Of a stretch of 64,000 nt of DNA, positions 12,530 to 23,689 are shown one piece after another. The stretch is from Megalobrama amblycephala. Its lineage: Eukaryota > Chordata > Actinopteri > Cypriniformes > Xenocyprididae. The stretch covers positions 33,249,121 to 33,313,120 of the forward strand of contig NC_063065.1 of assembly GCF_018812025.1 (NCBI RefSeq), written 5' to 3'. Below the pieces are notes generated by a model, which worked only from the letters and a program-made list of their open reading frames with translations, was not told the origin of the DNA and searched no databases. The translations under genes and the position numbers were made by a program. The first letter of the stretch is position 1; each line of letters opens with the position of its first letter.

Positions 12530-13050
12530 TTACCTCTTTCCCTCGCTGTCATGAGCGACAGATGAAGAATCTCCTGAGCTCACAGCGCCTCACTGCTGGT
12601 CCGCTTCTGTATGGTAATGATATACAGTGCATTAACTCAGTCTGAAAGGCTTAATTTGGGAGACCGTGGGCCCCGTCTTCTTATGTTTCCTGCACAGTAA
12701 CACCGCGCTCGGGTCCAGGCAGTGAGAGCGGCAGACTTGTGTTTATTTATGAGAGCTTCTTGCTTCATTCGCTCTCAATCATTCATGAGGCTGGAGTGGA
12801 CAGTCAAGTCAACCCCAATCCGATTCAGTTCAAACCACTGCTGAGGAAGAGAAGGCTGAAAACACAGGCAATTTACTTTCCCACCCAAATCCAAATGACC
12901 CCAAAGATAATGACTTGATCAATAAGTAATGCTTGCTACATTTGTGGTCTTTTTCGGAGGATGCTTCTTGTTTGGATGAGCTGAATTCACAACCTTTAAA
13001 AACACAGATAGAGTTTGATTGACGTGACCACCACTGACACTCATGCAATC
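12530..13050. other. Candidate conserved noncoding block
   Basis: A GC-richer, repeat-free stretch. Sections such as GGTCCGCTTCTGTATGGTAA, ATTAACTCAGTCTGAAAGGC and TTATTTATGAGAGCTTCTTG have the even composition of vertebrate noncoding conserved DNA. A 72-codon minus-strand frame (12830-13048) has no domain. The proposed regulatory role is inference. Confidence 0.3.
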
Positions 13051-13482
13051 TTTATGTGCGTCATATTTTAGGAGCTGATTACCCATTCATTCAATAAATA
13101 ATTGTTTGTGTTAAGTCTTACGAGCTAACCTGATAACCTTTGCAGCGACAATGCTCATAAATCCGTCCAGACCTCCTTATCCGATTATGTCCATTAAACA
13201 TCAGCTGTTTGGTAATCTGTTCCTAAGTAATGAATGGGGAAAAAAAAAAAAAAAAAAAAAAAAATCACATCCATGCTAAATAAATTTAAATGTTCCTGTA
13301 AGAAAAAGGTCAACAAAATGGAAAATGTCCAGCAATCAGAAAAGTTAAAATTCACACAGATAATGTATTTACTGCAGAGCTTGATTAGCATAAAATATAC
13401 ACTTTACAGATTTAATTCCATGCTAGACATTGTAATGGGGTAAGGCTTTGGGTATTTGTGTGAAATTTCCATCAAGTGTTAA
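13051..13482. other. AT-rich DNA with a poly(A) run
   Basis: An A run of about 26 bases sits at 13239-13264. It does not end a recognisable SINE or processed gene. The rest shows no feature. Confidence 0.5.
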
Positions 13483-13730
13483 AGGATTAGTTCACTTCAG
13501 AATTAAAATTTCCTGATAATTTACTCACCCCCATGTCATCCAAGATGTTTTTCTTTTTTTTTCTTAATTAAGGTTTGTGAGGAAACATTCCAGGATTTTT
13601 CTTCATATTGTGGATTTCAACATCAATCAACAGGTTGAAGGCCTGAAAATCAGGAGGAATAAGGGTCTTATCTAGCAAAACAATTGGTCATTTTCTAAAA
13701 AAAAAAAAAATAATAATAATAATATATATA

Positions 13731-15330
13731 CAGGTGCTGGTCATATAATTAGAATATCATCAAAAAGTTGATTTATTTCACTAATTCCATTCAAAAAGTG
13801 AAACTTGTATATTATATTCATTCATTACACACAGACTGATATATTCCAAATGTTTATTTCTTTTAATTTTGATGATTATAACTGACAACTAAGGAAAATC
13901 CCAAATTCAGTATGTCAAAAAATTAGAATATTGTGAAAAGGTTCAATATTAAAAACACCTGGTACCACACTCTAATCAGCTAATTAACTCAAAACACCTG
14001 CAAAGGCCTTTAAATGGTCTCTCAGTCTAGTTCTGTATGCTACACAATCATGGGGAAGAATGCTGACTTGACAGTTGTCCAAAAGACGATCATTGACACC
14101 TTGCACAAGGAGGGCAAGACACAAAAGGTCATTGCAAAAGAGGCTGGCTGTTCACAGAGCTCTGTGTCCAAGCACATTAATAGAGAGGCGAAGGGAAGGA
14201 AAAGATGTGGTAGAAAAAAAGTGTACAAGCAATAGGGATAACCACACCCTGGAGAGGATTGTGAAACAAAACCCATTCAAAATGTGGGTGAGATTCACAA
14301 AGAGTGGACTGCAGCTGGAGTCAGTGCTTCAAGAACCACTACGCACAGACGTATGCAAGACATGGGTTTCTGCTGTTGCATTCCTTGTGTCAAGCCACTC
14401 TTGAACAACAGACAGTGTCAGAAGCGTCTAAAGACAAAAAGGACTGGACTGCTGCTGAGTGGTCCAAAGTTATGTTCTCTGATGAAAGTAAATTTTGCAT
14501 TTCCTTTGGAAATCAGGGTCCCAGAGTCTGGAGGAAGAGAGGAGAGGCACACAATCCACGTTGCTTGAGGTCCAGTGTAAAGTTTCCACAGTCAGTGATG
14601 GTTTGGGGTGCCATGTCATCTGCTGGTGTTGGTCCACTGTGTTTTCTGAGGTCCAAGGTCAATGCAGCCGTATACCAGGAAGTTTTAGAGCACTTCATGC
14701 TTCCTGCTGCTGACCAACTTTATGGAGATGCAGATTTCATTTTCCAACAGGACTTGGCACCTGCACACAGTGCCAAAGCTACCAGTACCTGGTTTAAGGA
14801 CCATGGTATCCCTGTTCTTAATTGGCCAGCAAACTCGCCTGACCTTAACCCCATAGAAAATCTATGGGGTATTGTGAAGAGGAAGATGCGATATGCCAGA
14901 CCCAACAATGCAGAAGAGCTGAAGGCCACTACCAGAGCAACCTGGGCTCTCATAACACCTGAGCAGTGCCACAGACTGATCGACTCCATGCCACGCCGCA
15001 TTGCTGCAGTAATTCAGGCAAAAGGAGCCCCAACTAAGTATTGAGTGCTGTACATGCTCATACTTTTCATGTTCATACTTTTCAGTTGGCCAAGATTTCT
15101 AAAAATCCTTTCTTTGTATTGGTCTTAAGTAATATTCTAATTTTCTGAGATACTGAATTTGGGATTTTCCTTAGTTGTCAGTTATAATCATCAAAATTAA
15201 AAGAAATATACATTTGAAATATATCAGTCTGTGTGTAATGAATGAATATAATATACAAGTTTCACTTTTTGAATGGAATTAGTGAAATAAATCAACTTTT
15301 TGATGATATTCTAACTTATATGACCAGCAC

Positions 15331-15333
<3 letters not shown>
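13731..15333 (+). mobile_element. Tc1-like transposon, 1603 bp, with ~200-bp inverted repeats
   Basis: The termini are CAGGTGCTGGTCATATAATT on the left and ATATGACCAGCACCTG on the right. TA lies on each side (13729-13730 and 15334-15335), the target used by Tc1/mariner transposases. Long inverted repeats occupy 13731-13932 and 15131-15333. The outer end and an inner GAAAATCCCAAATTCAGTAT block are both conserved, which fits the IR/DR layout of fish Tc1 elements. It inserted into the AT-rich part of the TTAA-flanked host and carries one broken transposase gene. Confidence 0.95.
14050..15044 (+). pseudogene. Tc1 family transposase, frameshifted
   Basis: The transposase would bind the element ends through an N-terminal helix-turn-helix region and cut and join DNA with a DDE catalytic core. 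The N-terminal part begins MGKNADLTVVQKTIIDTLHK at 14050 and continues with the helix-turn-helix segment IAKEAGCSQSSVSKHI. It runs into a TAG at 14233. The reading frame then shifts (DNHTLERIVKQNPF around 14230-14280), shifts again near 14281 (GEIHKEWTAAGVSASRTTTH) and again near 14430. From there to the stop at 15042 the catalytic part is open. It has SDES at 14478-14489, FQQD ending at 14753 and NPIENLWG at about 14847-14870. In that open frame the second Asp is residue 150 and the Glu is residue 185, which gives the DD34E spacing of Tc1. At least three frameshifts make it non-functional. Length matches the usual ~340 residues when frames are summed. Confidence 0.93.
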
Positions 15334-15335
<2 letters not shown>

Positions 15336-15388
<53 letters not shown>

Positions 15389-15390
15389 TG
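15336..15390. repeat. (TA)n microsatellite beside the Tc1 right end
   Basis: A pure TA run directly abuts the TA target duplication of the Tc1 copy. The left flank of the Tc1 copy is also TA/TAA-rich (13711-13730), so the element entered a TA-rich site. Confidence 0.95.
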
Positions 15391-15822
15391 TTTAACCACA
15401 AATGCTCATCTTGCACTAGCTATGCATTATGTATTCATGAAAAAAAAAAACGACAAGGTAAAACAACAAAGTCGAACGAATTTGAAGTTGGAGGAGATAA
15501 TAAGATTGAGTTTTTCACCCTACAGTGGTACTTCCGCCTATGTCACGTGTGACCTTTCCAACGTGACTCGCTAGATAAGACCCTTATTCCTCGTCTGGGA
15601 TCATGTAGAGCTCTTTGAAGCTGCACTGAAACTGACATTTGGACCTTCAACCCGTTGAACCCCAGTTGAAGTCCACTATATGGAAAAAAAAATCCTGGAA
15701 TGTTTTCCTCAAAAACCTTAATTTCTTTTCGACTGAAGAAAGAAAGACATAAACATCTTGGATGACATGGGGGTGAGTAAATTATTAGGAAATTTTAATT
15801 CTGTAGTGAACTAATCCTTTAA

Positions 15823-16309
15823 CATTAGCCTATATTATTTATAAGTTTAATACTTCCAAGGAGTATACCTTTTTAAATACATAATAATTAGAAAAATGTT
15901 TAGAAAAAAACTGCTTTTTAGTTTGTATATATAAGGTCAAACTTCAGGCATAGAGGCAATTCTGATTTCACAAATGATACAGTTGTACAGTGACACACTA
16001 AAATGGTGGCATTGTAGGGGATGTAGCCATAGCATTGTTTACCATTTGGTTGTCAGGAGCCGCCTTTATTGACAGTCAAACTGCAAAACTATCACTAACA
16101 TTGCCATTTTGTTTCATGGTGTCTTTTTAGGCACTTTCAAAATGAATCATTTCTATTAAATCCATATAAATCTATATAAATCCACTTCCTTTGCTGCTAA
16201 TTGGTTGGGTAAGGAAATTTAGCAACCAATGACACACCAGTGAGCCATGATTTGCTATATGCTAATGCTAACCAGAGGCGTGGTATTTATATTGTAGGGG
16301 GAGGGAACA
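15823..16309. other. Unique DNA, nothing recognised
   Basis: No coding motif, repeat end or RNA signal was seen. Confidence 0.4.
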
Positions 16310-16313
16310 TTAA

Positions 16314-17282
16314 AGGTGCCCTCGGATGAAAAATTGAATTTATCTTGGCATAGTTAAATAACAAGAGTTGAGTACATGGAAATGACATACAGTGAGTCTC
16401 AAACTCCATTGTTTCCTCCTTCTTATATAAATCTCATTTGTTTAAAAGACCTCCGAAGAACAGTCGAATCTCAACATAACACCGACTGTTACGTAACAGA
16501 CGGGATCATTAATATGTATGCCCCAATATTTGCATATGCCAGCCCATGTTCCCAACATTATGAAAGGCATTAGACAAGGGCAGCCAGCATTAACGTCTGG
16601 ATCTGCACAGGTGAATCAACAGACTAGGTAAGCAAGCAAGAACAATAGCGAAAAATGGCAGATGGAGCAATAATAACTGATATGATCCATGATAACATGA
16701 TATTTTTAGTGATATTTGTAAACTGTCCTTCTAAATGTTTTGTTAGCATGTTGCTAATGTACTGTTAAATGTGGTTAAAGTTACCATCGTTTCTTACTAT
16801 ATTCACAGAGACAAGAGCCATGTCATTATTTTCATTATTAAACACTTGCAGTCTGTATAATGCATAAACACAACTTCATTCTTTATAAATCTCTCCAACA
16901 GTGTAGCATTAGCCGTTAGCCACGGAGCACAGCCTCAAACTCATTCAGAATCAAATGTAAACAATATAACAGTATACAATACTCACATAATCCGACGCAT
17001 GCATGCCGCATGCATGATGAACACTTTGTAAAGATCCATTTGAGGGTTATATTAGCTGTGTAAACTTTGTTAAGGCACTGTTTAAGGCAAGTACGAGCTC
17101 TGTGGGCATGGAGCAGGAGAATTAAAGGGCCAGTAGCCCTGATTCGGCTCATTTATAATGATGCCCCAAAATAGGCAGTTAAAAAAAATCTATGGGGTAT
17201 TTTGAGCTGAATCTTCACAGACACATTCAGGGGACACCTTAGACTTATATTACATCTTTTTTTAAAAAGTTCTAGGGCACCT
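16314..17282. mobile_element. TTAA-type non-autonomous element, 969 bp
   Basis: The ends AGGTGCCCT and AGGGCACCT are perfect 9-bp inverted repeats. The left flank is TTAA (16310-16313) and the right flank is TTTA (17283-17286), one mismatch from a TTAA duplication. Near the right end, GGGGTATTTTGAGCTGAATC and TTCACAGACACATTCAGGGG match wording shared with the repeat at 38060-38860. A short open frame starts at 16655 with MADGAIITDM and stops at 16768. No transposase is present. Confidence 0.72.
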
Positions 17283-17286
17283 TTTA

Positions 17287-17652
17287 TATTTTCTTTTCTG
17301 TTTTCTGAAAAATATGTATCATCACATCTGCTAATGTAGTCTAGTTTTAGTAGTTGGACTACTAGTATATTAATGACCCCAATTTCTGCATGTTTAAAAT
17401 AGTTTCTAACCTTTTTCACTAGCCTCTCATTTGGGTGTTTGCAAACAGCAATGCCGTTTTTGTGGGCGGGGCCTACCTGGTTGCAGAAAGTGAGAGTTCT
17501 GCAGTAGCAGTCTATGCAAATTCATGCTTAAAAAGTAGGGTTATCGTCGCAGGTTTCATCAGTCCAGTCTGTGGCTTGCAACCATAAACGTCTTCGTTTA
17601 GCTTCAAAGGGTGTTTTTTGCATTCCGATTCTGACATTCAAAGGCACAACAA
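17287..17652. other. Unique or diverged DNA, nothing recognised
   Basis: The sequence includes GTGGGCGGGGCC (17463-17474), a wording often seen in fish repeats. No termini were found. Confidence 0.35.
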
Positions 17653-17660
17653 GACTTTTT

Positions 17661-17918
17661 GGTAACACTTTATTTTAGGGTCTTTTAACTAGATGCTTAT
17701 TAGCATGCATATTACTAGAATATTGTCTGTTTATTAGTAATTATTAAGCACATATTAATGCTTTATTCTGCATGACGTTATTCTACATTCTTAATCCTAC
17801 CCAATACCTAACCTTAACAACTAACTTACTAACTATTAATAAGCAGTAAATTAGGAGTTTATTGAAGAAAAGGTTGTAGTTAATAGTGGATATGTGTTTC
17901 CTATACTAAAGTGTTACC
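17661..17918. mobile_element. hAT-type miniature element, 258 bp
   Basis: The ends GGTAACACTTTATTTTAGGG and CTATACTAAAGTGTTACC form an inverted repeat. The flanking 8-mers GACTTTTT (17653-17660) and GCCTTTTT (17919-17926) agree at 7 of 8 positions, consistent with an aged hAT duplication. The GGTAACACTTTA end is shared with the elements at 48847 and 55852. It has no coding content. Confidence 0.82.
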
Positions 17919-17926
17919 GCCTTTTT

Positions 17927-18478
17927 TTTTCTCTCTCTCTTATTCTAGGATTTTTCCCATTTTTCTCCACTTGTCACCTCTGTTTTTCAGCTGCAAGTGA
18001 CGTAACTGTGACATCTGCTCCCAAATGGTCTAGTTCCTACATTGCACAGTATGAGTATCAGCCATCGTGGGGACAGTGTGAGAATAAAAATCTCATACAC
18101 AACATTAAAAGTGCAATCAACTTCCAGCTGAACCAGCACACTCCATAAATCACTTGCTTTTCTATGCAACATTCTAGCTAAACCCGGCACTCCCTGCCAA
18201 AAACGACAAGAACTATTTATCACTTTGGCCATTGTAAATGCTAATTTATGGCCTGTGTGAATGCAAGAGTTGTCCCTAACCAATACAACGATGTGTAGAA
18301 ATATAAACAGAGCAGGAAATTCAAATGCCTGGAATGACAGTTAAGACAGACAGTACAGTATATCTGTCATCACATCTATATTTACTGTAACAAGATAATT
18401 TACTTTAGAATGTTACAAATGCACTCTTAGCCTGGATAGAAATATATGGTTTGTTAACACCATACCATTTATTTTATC
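17927..18478. other. Unique DNA, nothing recognised
   Basis: Overlapping short frames on both strands (17894-18148 and 17987-18283) carry no motif. Confidence 0.4.
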
Positions 18479-18838
18479 TACACTCTAAAAAAAATGCTGG
18501 GTCAAAAATAACCCAAGTTGGGTTAAATATGGACAAACCCAGCGTTTGGGTTGTTCTGACCCAGCGGCTGGGTTAAATGTTTGACCAACCAGCTGGGCAG
18601 TTTTATTAAACTCAGCTATAGTTTAAAAATGACTGTATTGCTTGCTTAAAATTATTATTGTTGCCTCTAGTGTCTATTATGTGTCTGGATTTTAATTTCC
18701 AAACTAGTTTGGGTTAATTTTAAGTAAGCAATACAGTACATTTTAATAGTTGAGTTAAATAAAACTATCCAGGACGTTGGGCACACATTTAACCCAACCG
18801 CTGGGTTTGTCCATTTTCAACCCAACTTGGTTTGTTTT
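18479..18838. mobile_element. Miniature inverted-repeat element with ACCCA/TGGGT arms, copy A
   Basis: It begins TACACTCTAAAAAAAATGCT and runs through AACCCAAGTTGGGTTA and GGACAAACCCAGCG. The right arm mirrors this with CGCTGGGTTTGTCCATTTTC and CAACCCAACTTGG. The last part of the right terminus is missing because copy B starts directly at 18839. Confidence 0.7.
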
Positions 18839-19386
18839 TACACTCTAAAAAATGCTGGGTTGAAAACAACCCAAGCTGGGTTGAAAATGGACAAACCCAG
18901 CAATTGGGTTGTTTTAACCCAGCGGTAGGGTTAAATGTTTGCCCAACCTGCTGGGTAGTTTTATTTAACTCAACTATTGTTTAAAAATGACTGTATTGCT
19001 TAATTAAAATTAACCCAAAGTATGTTGGAAATGAACATTTATTAATGTTCAATGAATAATTATTAAACAATAAACATTTATTAAATTGCTTATTAATACA
19101 TTTATATTAATAAACTATTAAACTATTAAATTTATATTAATAAAATATTATAGCTTATTAATAAACATTCACCTTTTGTCTATTATTGTTGCCTCTAATT
19201 GCATCTGGTTTTTAATTTCCCAACTATTTTGGGTTCATTTTAAGCTAGCCATATAGCAATTTTTAAACAATAGTTGGTTTAAATAAAACTACCCAGCAGG
19301 TTGGGCAAACATTTAACCCAACCGCTGGGTTTGTCCATTTTCAACCCAACTTGGGTTGTTTTTAACCCAGCATTTTTTAGAGTGTA
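18839..19386. mobile_element. Miniature inverted-repeat element, copy B
   Basis: The left end TACACTCTAAAAAATGCTGG and the right end CCAGCATTTTTTAGAGTGTA are exact inverted copies over 20 bp. The arms continue with CCCAAGCTGGGTTGAAAATG and its mirror. The central part is AT-rich with TTATTAATA runs. No open frame is present. Confidence 0.85.
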
Positions 19387-19746
19387 ACCCAGCATTTTTT
19401 GGAGTGTAATAAATGTTTATTATTTAATTATTATTTATTAAACTTATTAATAAACTATTAAACTATTAAATTTATATTAATAAAATATTATAGCTTATTA
19501 ATAAACATTCACCTTTTGTCTATTATTGTTGCCTCTAATTGCATCTGGTTTTTAATTTCCCAACTATTTTGGGTTCATTTTAAGCTAGCCATATAGCAAT
19601 TTTTAAACAATAGTTGAGTTAAATAAAACTACCCAGCAGGTTGGGTCAAACAATTAACCCAACTGCTGGGTCAAAACAACCCAGTCACTGGCTCTGCCTA
19701 TTTTTAACCCAACTTGGGTTATTTTTAACCCAGCATTTTTTTAGAG
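19387..19746. repeat. Tandem partial duplication of the right half of copy B
   Basis: From about 19408 to 19746 the sequence repeats the right half of copy B at a constant offset of 340 bp. For example, TAAACTATTAAACTATTAAA is at 19111 and again at 19451, and ATAAACATTCACCTTTTGTC recurs at the same offset. It ends with a second right terminus, CCCAGCATTTTTTTAGAG. An unequal exchange or slippage event within the element explains this. Confidence 0.85.
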
Positions 19747-19747
19747 C

Positions 19748-20589
19748 AATACAATGCTGCTTGTGAAATTAACCATAGCCAGATTTCCACCATCGGCATT
19801 TCAGCCACAAACTCTCCTTTGAGTTAAGATGGGTTGAAAATGACATTTTCATGACAGTTCAGGGAAAAAAAAAAAAAAACAATGACATAATTTTCTGTAT
19901 ACTGTTAGTGTGTCCACAAGACCAAAAGTGCCCATAGTTAAAGAAACACCCAAAAATGAAAAACCGAAACAATGCATTTATTGTAAAAGCCACTACATTT
20001 GTTGAAATCAAGATGCCATTTGTTATTTCGGGGGCTGATGTAAGCCAGAATGGAGACCCCACTCACCACATGTTGAGTACTTAAGCCCCGAGAGGGCCGT
20101 GCGGCTGCCCTTCCAATAAGACTGCGCACTGTGCCTTGTAATTAGAGCGGGATTCTGGAGGGTTGCTTCCGCCACTTGAAGACAAGATTTGACAAATGGG
20201 AGGCACAGCTGCACACAGAAGTTTTGGAAATATTTCGTAGCGTGGCTTTGCCAAGTCCCAGAGAAACAGTAACAGCATCTGTCCTGTGGCACTCTGGAAG
20301 ATGGGAAGTTCTGCTTACTTTCCAGCAACAGGGATGGAGTATGTCACCAGTTTTTTGGAAAGGTTGTCCAAATTTCCTTTATCCAAATGGCACTTGATTG
20401 TGCACTGGAGCCTTAGGCAAAGGATGACGGTATGTGAAGTGTGGACAAATGGTGTGGTCAGCGAGAGACAGAGCACTGCACACCAACTGAGATAAGCCTA
20501 TTAAACAAGGGCATGCAACACAATCTGTCTCGGCATTGTTGCACAGATACGTAACCCAGGTCACATTGTCTCATTGAGGCATCGGGACA
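19748..20589. other. Unique DNA, no gene supported
   Basis: Several overlapping short frames occur on both strands at 20023-20564. None shows a domain, and frames on opposite strands overlap without preference. The region is moderately GC-rich and repeat-free, so part of it could be conserved noncoding DNA. Confidence 0.35.
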
Positions 20590-20840
20590 ACAGAAAGCAG
20601 TGATTAAGAATAAGATGGATTGCTGACTCTTAGGGTCAGCTATGTTTGAGTGTTTGCTGCCGTTGTTTGCCCAAGAAACCCCTCTTCTCCGTCTTCTTTT
20701 GATGCCATCTGTGCAAGGCTGAGAAAGAGGATATATTGTCCAAACAAGGACCTGCAGCGACTGACCGCCCCACCGAAGCGTTAATTACAAAACCATTGCA
20801 GCTTCCAGCATGGCCCAACAATTTATTTATTTTTTTTTCC
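20590..20840. other. Candidate conserved noncoding block
   Basis: The block includes GCGTTAATTACAAAACCATT, a TAATTA homeobox-type core, with balanced composition and no repeats. The 61-codon minus-strand frame here has no motif. Function is inferred from composition only. Confidence 0.27.
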
Positions 20841-21699
20841 CCTCAGAAAGTTTAAAGTTCTACTCTAAGTGCCAAGCAAAACACTCTGTAATGGACATTT
20901 TCTGCCCAAACAATTATGTGAAACACAACTGCCCTTCAATTTGTTTATCATGGTTGATGGCAGAGTAAATGCCACTCCTGGGCAGAGGACAAAAGTTCAA
21001 ACTCTGCTTCTATTTGTCTGTATGTTTTTCTTTGTCCGAGTTCTCCAAACCTGTCTTTAACTACTCAGAGTTCATATGAAAATGTTATAATTTAGACATG
21101 TCATTTTATGGTGGACAAACTTAAAAACATTACAAGCATAATGGCTCTTGACCACTTTTTGGCATGGCTTTGTCTTTAGACACGTAGCCACTGCCAGCGA
21201 TAAACATACTTAACATGAACTATAGTCGTGCAGAAACTTAAGTACTTAGATTGAACCAGATTTAACTGTGCTGCTATTAAACAAGAAGTGATATCATTCA
21301 GGTAAAACATATTAAACAAACATTTTGCTTGCATAGGTAGACATATCTGCATTCATTTTGTTTCATTTTTTCAAACTAGTCCGATGTTAATTAAATCTTG
21401 TGACTAAACATTTAAAATTTATATTAATTGTGTTTCAAGCCAAATTTTGTGCCAATGCTATTATCTCCAGCCCAGTATTGCCATTCAAACAAAATATTGC
21501 AGTTTCATTTGATGCCAGTAGTGGTACAGAAATTCCACTTAAATTAAACTGAGGAATTATCTGAAATGATTATTGTAGTTATTATCATTATGCCCAGCAT
21601 TGAGGAGTAGCTAACTACAAGTAGTGACACTAACTTCATTTTTCAGTAGTAGCTTGACAGTAGCTCAGCTGTTTTTAAAACAGTAGCTAACCTTTTCAG
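20841..21699. other. AT-rich unique DNA, nothing recognised
   Basis: No repeat termini, RNA signal or credible exon was seen. Confidence 0.4.
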
Positions 21700-22040
21700 C
21701 AAGTTGCGATGTAGAACAACCAAAAGCTGTATTCTGTTTTACATTTGGAGAGCCAGCAGTGCATTGAAGAAGTGCAGTGATTTTAAAGTACTGCTACTTG
21801 TTTATAAATCACTCAATGGCCTAGGACCTCAATACAGTGCAGATGAGATCACTCAGATCATCAGGATCAAGTCACTTAGAAATACCAAGGGTTCACTCAA
21901 AGCAGGGAGAGTCTGCTTTTAGCTGTTATGCCAGCCACAGCTGGAACCAGCTTCCAGAAGAGATCAGGTGTGCTCCAACAGTAGCCAAATTCAAAGCAAG
22001 ACTCAAAACACATCTTTTTACCTATGCATTTGCTGATTGA
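21700..22040 (+). pseudogene. LINE ORF2 C-terminal remnant, frameshifted
   Basis: In the complete protein this tail follows the reverse transcriptase domain of a LINE, which copies element RNA into chromosomal DNA. The first frame gives FKVLLLVYKSLNGLGPQY near 21783-21837. A frame change near 21905 leads to the second block, ASHSWNQLPEEIRCAPTVAK then FKARLKTHLFTYAFAD, ending at the stop at 22038. The pairing of an LVYKxLNG block with a WNxLPxxIR...FKxxLKTHLF block is a known C-terminal signature of L2/CR1/Rex1-type LINEs. No catalytic domain remains, so the copy is dead. Confidence 0.8.
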
Positions 22041-22239
22041 GCACTATGCTATGTCCGAACTGTTTATATTTTATTTTATACACACTATATTTTTATTCTT
22101 TCAACTCTTTTTCTTATTTTTTATTTATTTCATTTTTAATGCATTTTATATATTTTATGTATCTCTTTTATTTTCTGACTTTTAATGCATTTTATATCTA
22201 GCTGTCTGGTTAAAAGAGCTGGGAGAATTAGGAAGTACG

Positions 22240-22310
22240 TTTTTTTTTTTTTTTTTTTTTAATCCCTGGATGCAGCTCTGTGACAAATATTTATTTATTT
22301 ATTTATTTAT
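22240..22310. repeat. Poly(T) and (TTTA)n inside the LINE 3' part
   Basis: A T run of about 20 bases precedes the first CCCTGGATGC copy. A short TTTA tetranucleotide run at about 22290-22312 precedes the second. Confidence 0.85.
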
Positions 22311-22772
22311 TTTTGGTTATCCCTGGATGCAGCTCTGTATAGAGTTAGTCCAGGAAGATTTGTCTGTTAGGGTACTGTTTAAACGCACAGTTGCCTGACA
22401 AATATTTTTATTTTTTTAGAGTTGTCCCTGGATGCAACTCTGTATAGAGTCAGTCCAGGAAGATTTGTCTGTAAGGGTAATGTTTAAACACACAGCTACC
22501 TGACAAATAAAAACAGTTATCCCTTTGCGTGAGGAAGATTCATTTAGATCCACTCTGATGGATAGATCCGTTTAGATCTGCTCTGACGGACAACAAAAAA
22601 CTCCCTGAAAATTTCCTAACTCTTCCATCTAGATAGCAAAATTCTCTGTTTTTACTGTTATATCTATTTCTTATGTGTTCCATTATTATTATGTATTTGG
22701 TTCTTCTTTATGTAAAGCACTTTGAATTACCATTGTGTATGAAATGTGCTATACAAATAAAATTGCCTTGCC

Positions 22773-23689
22773 AGTGTCATCTGATGATTATGTAAAGGAT
22801 GCACAGGAGTGGGTTGATATTTCACCTGAATTGACTAGTAAACGTTAAACTTTAGAATCTAATTTATGCAAACCAAAGATTAAAATGATGTCTGCATCAA
22901 AAACTTCAAGCACACACAGGTGAATAATCTCACTAACCCCCTTAAGATCACTAACGTTTTGTTTTTTGCCATTGCTTTGGCAAAGCATCTGTCAATCGAA
23001 CAGAAATCAGTGGGTTGCAGCGGGTTTCAGATCGAAGCACACTGTGTTCACACAAGCAGCTCATGATTTGTGTCTCAGAGTGACTCCGCTCACAGTAAAT
23101 GAGCTTCATCGCTTGTAATGTGCATTTTTGACTACTCCTGTGTATCCAATTTAAGCTGCATACATTTTGTTCTTGCATTGATGTTACATCTGTAGCAATT
23201 TTGACAGTAAGTTTTAGATTTACATTTGAGTATTGTGTGTGCCTTTGGATAGATTATAAAATAAAACAATACTCTTTGAAATCATAATAGTATTGCATTT
23301 CATTGTATTAATCCCAACAATTATGTGCTTAAAACATTCTTCATTAACAATTATTCAGTTATTTGTAATATGCAATTTTTGATAGTAACTTGTGTAACTA
23401 ATTACTTTTTCATAAGGGTATCTTAACTACTTTAACTTATGCATAGCAACACTGATTATGCCACAAATGCTGTCCATAGATTCAATTTACTGAATTCTGA
23501 ACTTGTTGTACATTTCTTTAAGCCACTTTACAGAACCGCAAAGTTTTCTTCTGCTTGTCTGAGCGTAGTGTTATGGTAAGGATTTATTGCATTTGTTGAC
23601 CGTATAGAGGACTATGAAATTACAACATTGCTGTTTTCTTATATATTTTTCCTACAGGCTTGTTTGCTATCCATAATTTCTTCCCAAAG
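22773..23689. other. Unique AT-rich DNA, nothing recognised
   Basis: The short minus-strand frame at 22951-23178 carries no motif. No repeat ends are visible. Confidence 0.4.

Larger units (their letters stand above)
13483..15818. mobile_element. TTAA-flanked inverted-repeat element, interrupted by a Tc1 copy
   Basis: The left end AGGATTAGTTCACTTCAG matches the right end read in reverse (AGGATTAGTTCACTACAG). The match continues for roughly 240 bp through ACTCACCCCCATGTCATCC and AAGATGTTT. TTAA lies directly outside both ends (13479-13482 and 15819-15822). Left arm 13483-13728 and right part 15336-15818 are separated by the Tc1 element at 13731-15333. The host has no intact gene. Other copies are at 106-214 and 34320-34972. 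Confidence 0.88.
21700..22772 (+). mobile_element. 3' end of a non-LTR retrotransposon (L2/CR1-like)
   Basis: The 5' part encodes the C-terminal tail of a reverse transcriptase protein (see the pseudogene entry). The 3' end reads GTAAAGCACTTTGAATTACC, then GAAATGTGCTATACAAATAA, which is the tail wording of many fish LINEs of this type. In the 3' untranslated part a block of about 100 bp starting CCCTGGATGCAGCTCTGT is repeated at 22264, 22321 and 22426, separated by T-rich and TTTA runs. The 5' portion of the LINE is absent, as usual for truncated LINE copies. Confidence 0.8.

Noticed and set aside
13239..13264. Poly(A) run as sign of a processed pseudogene
   Set aside because: The sequence before it has no coding match or SINE head, and no flanking duplication was seen.
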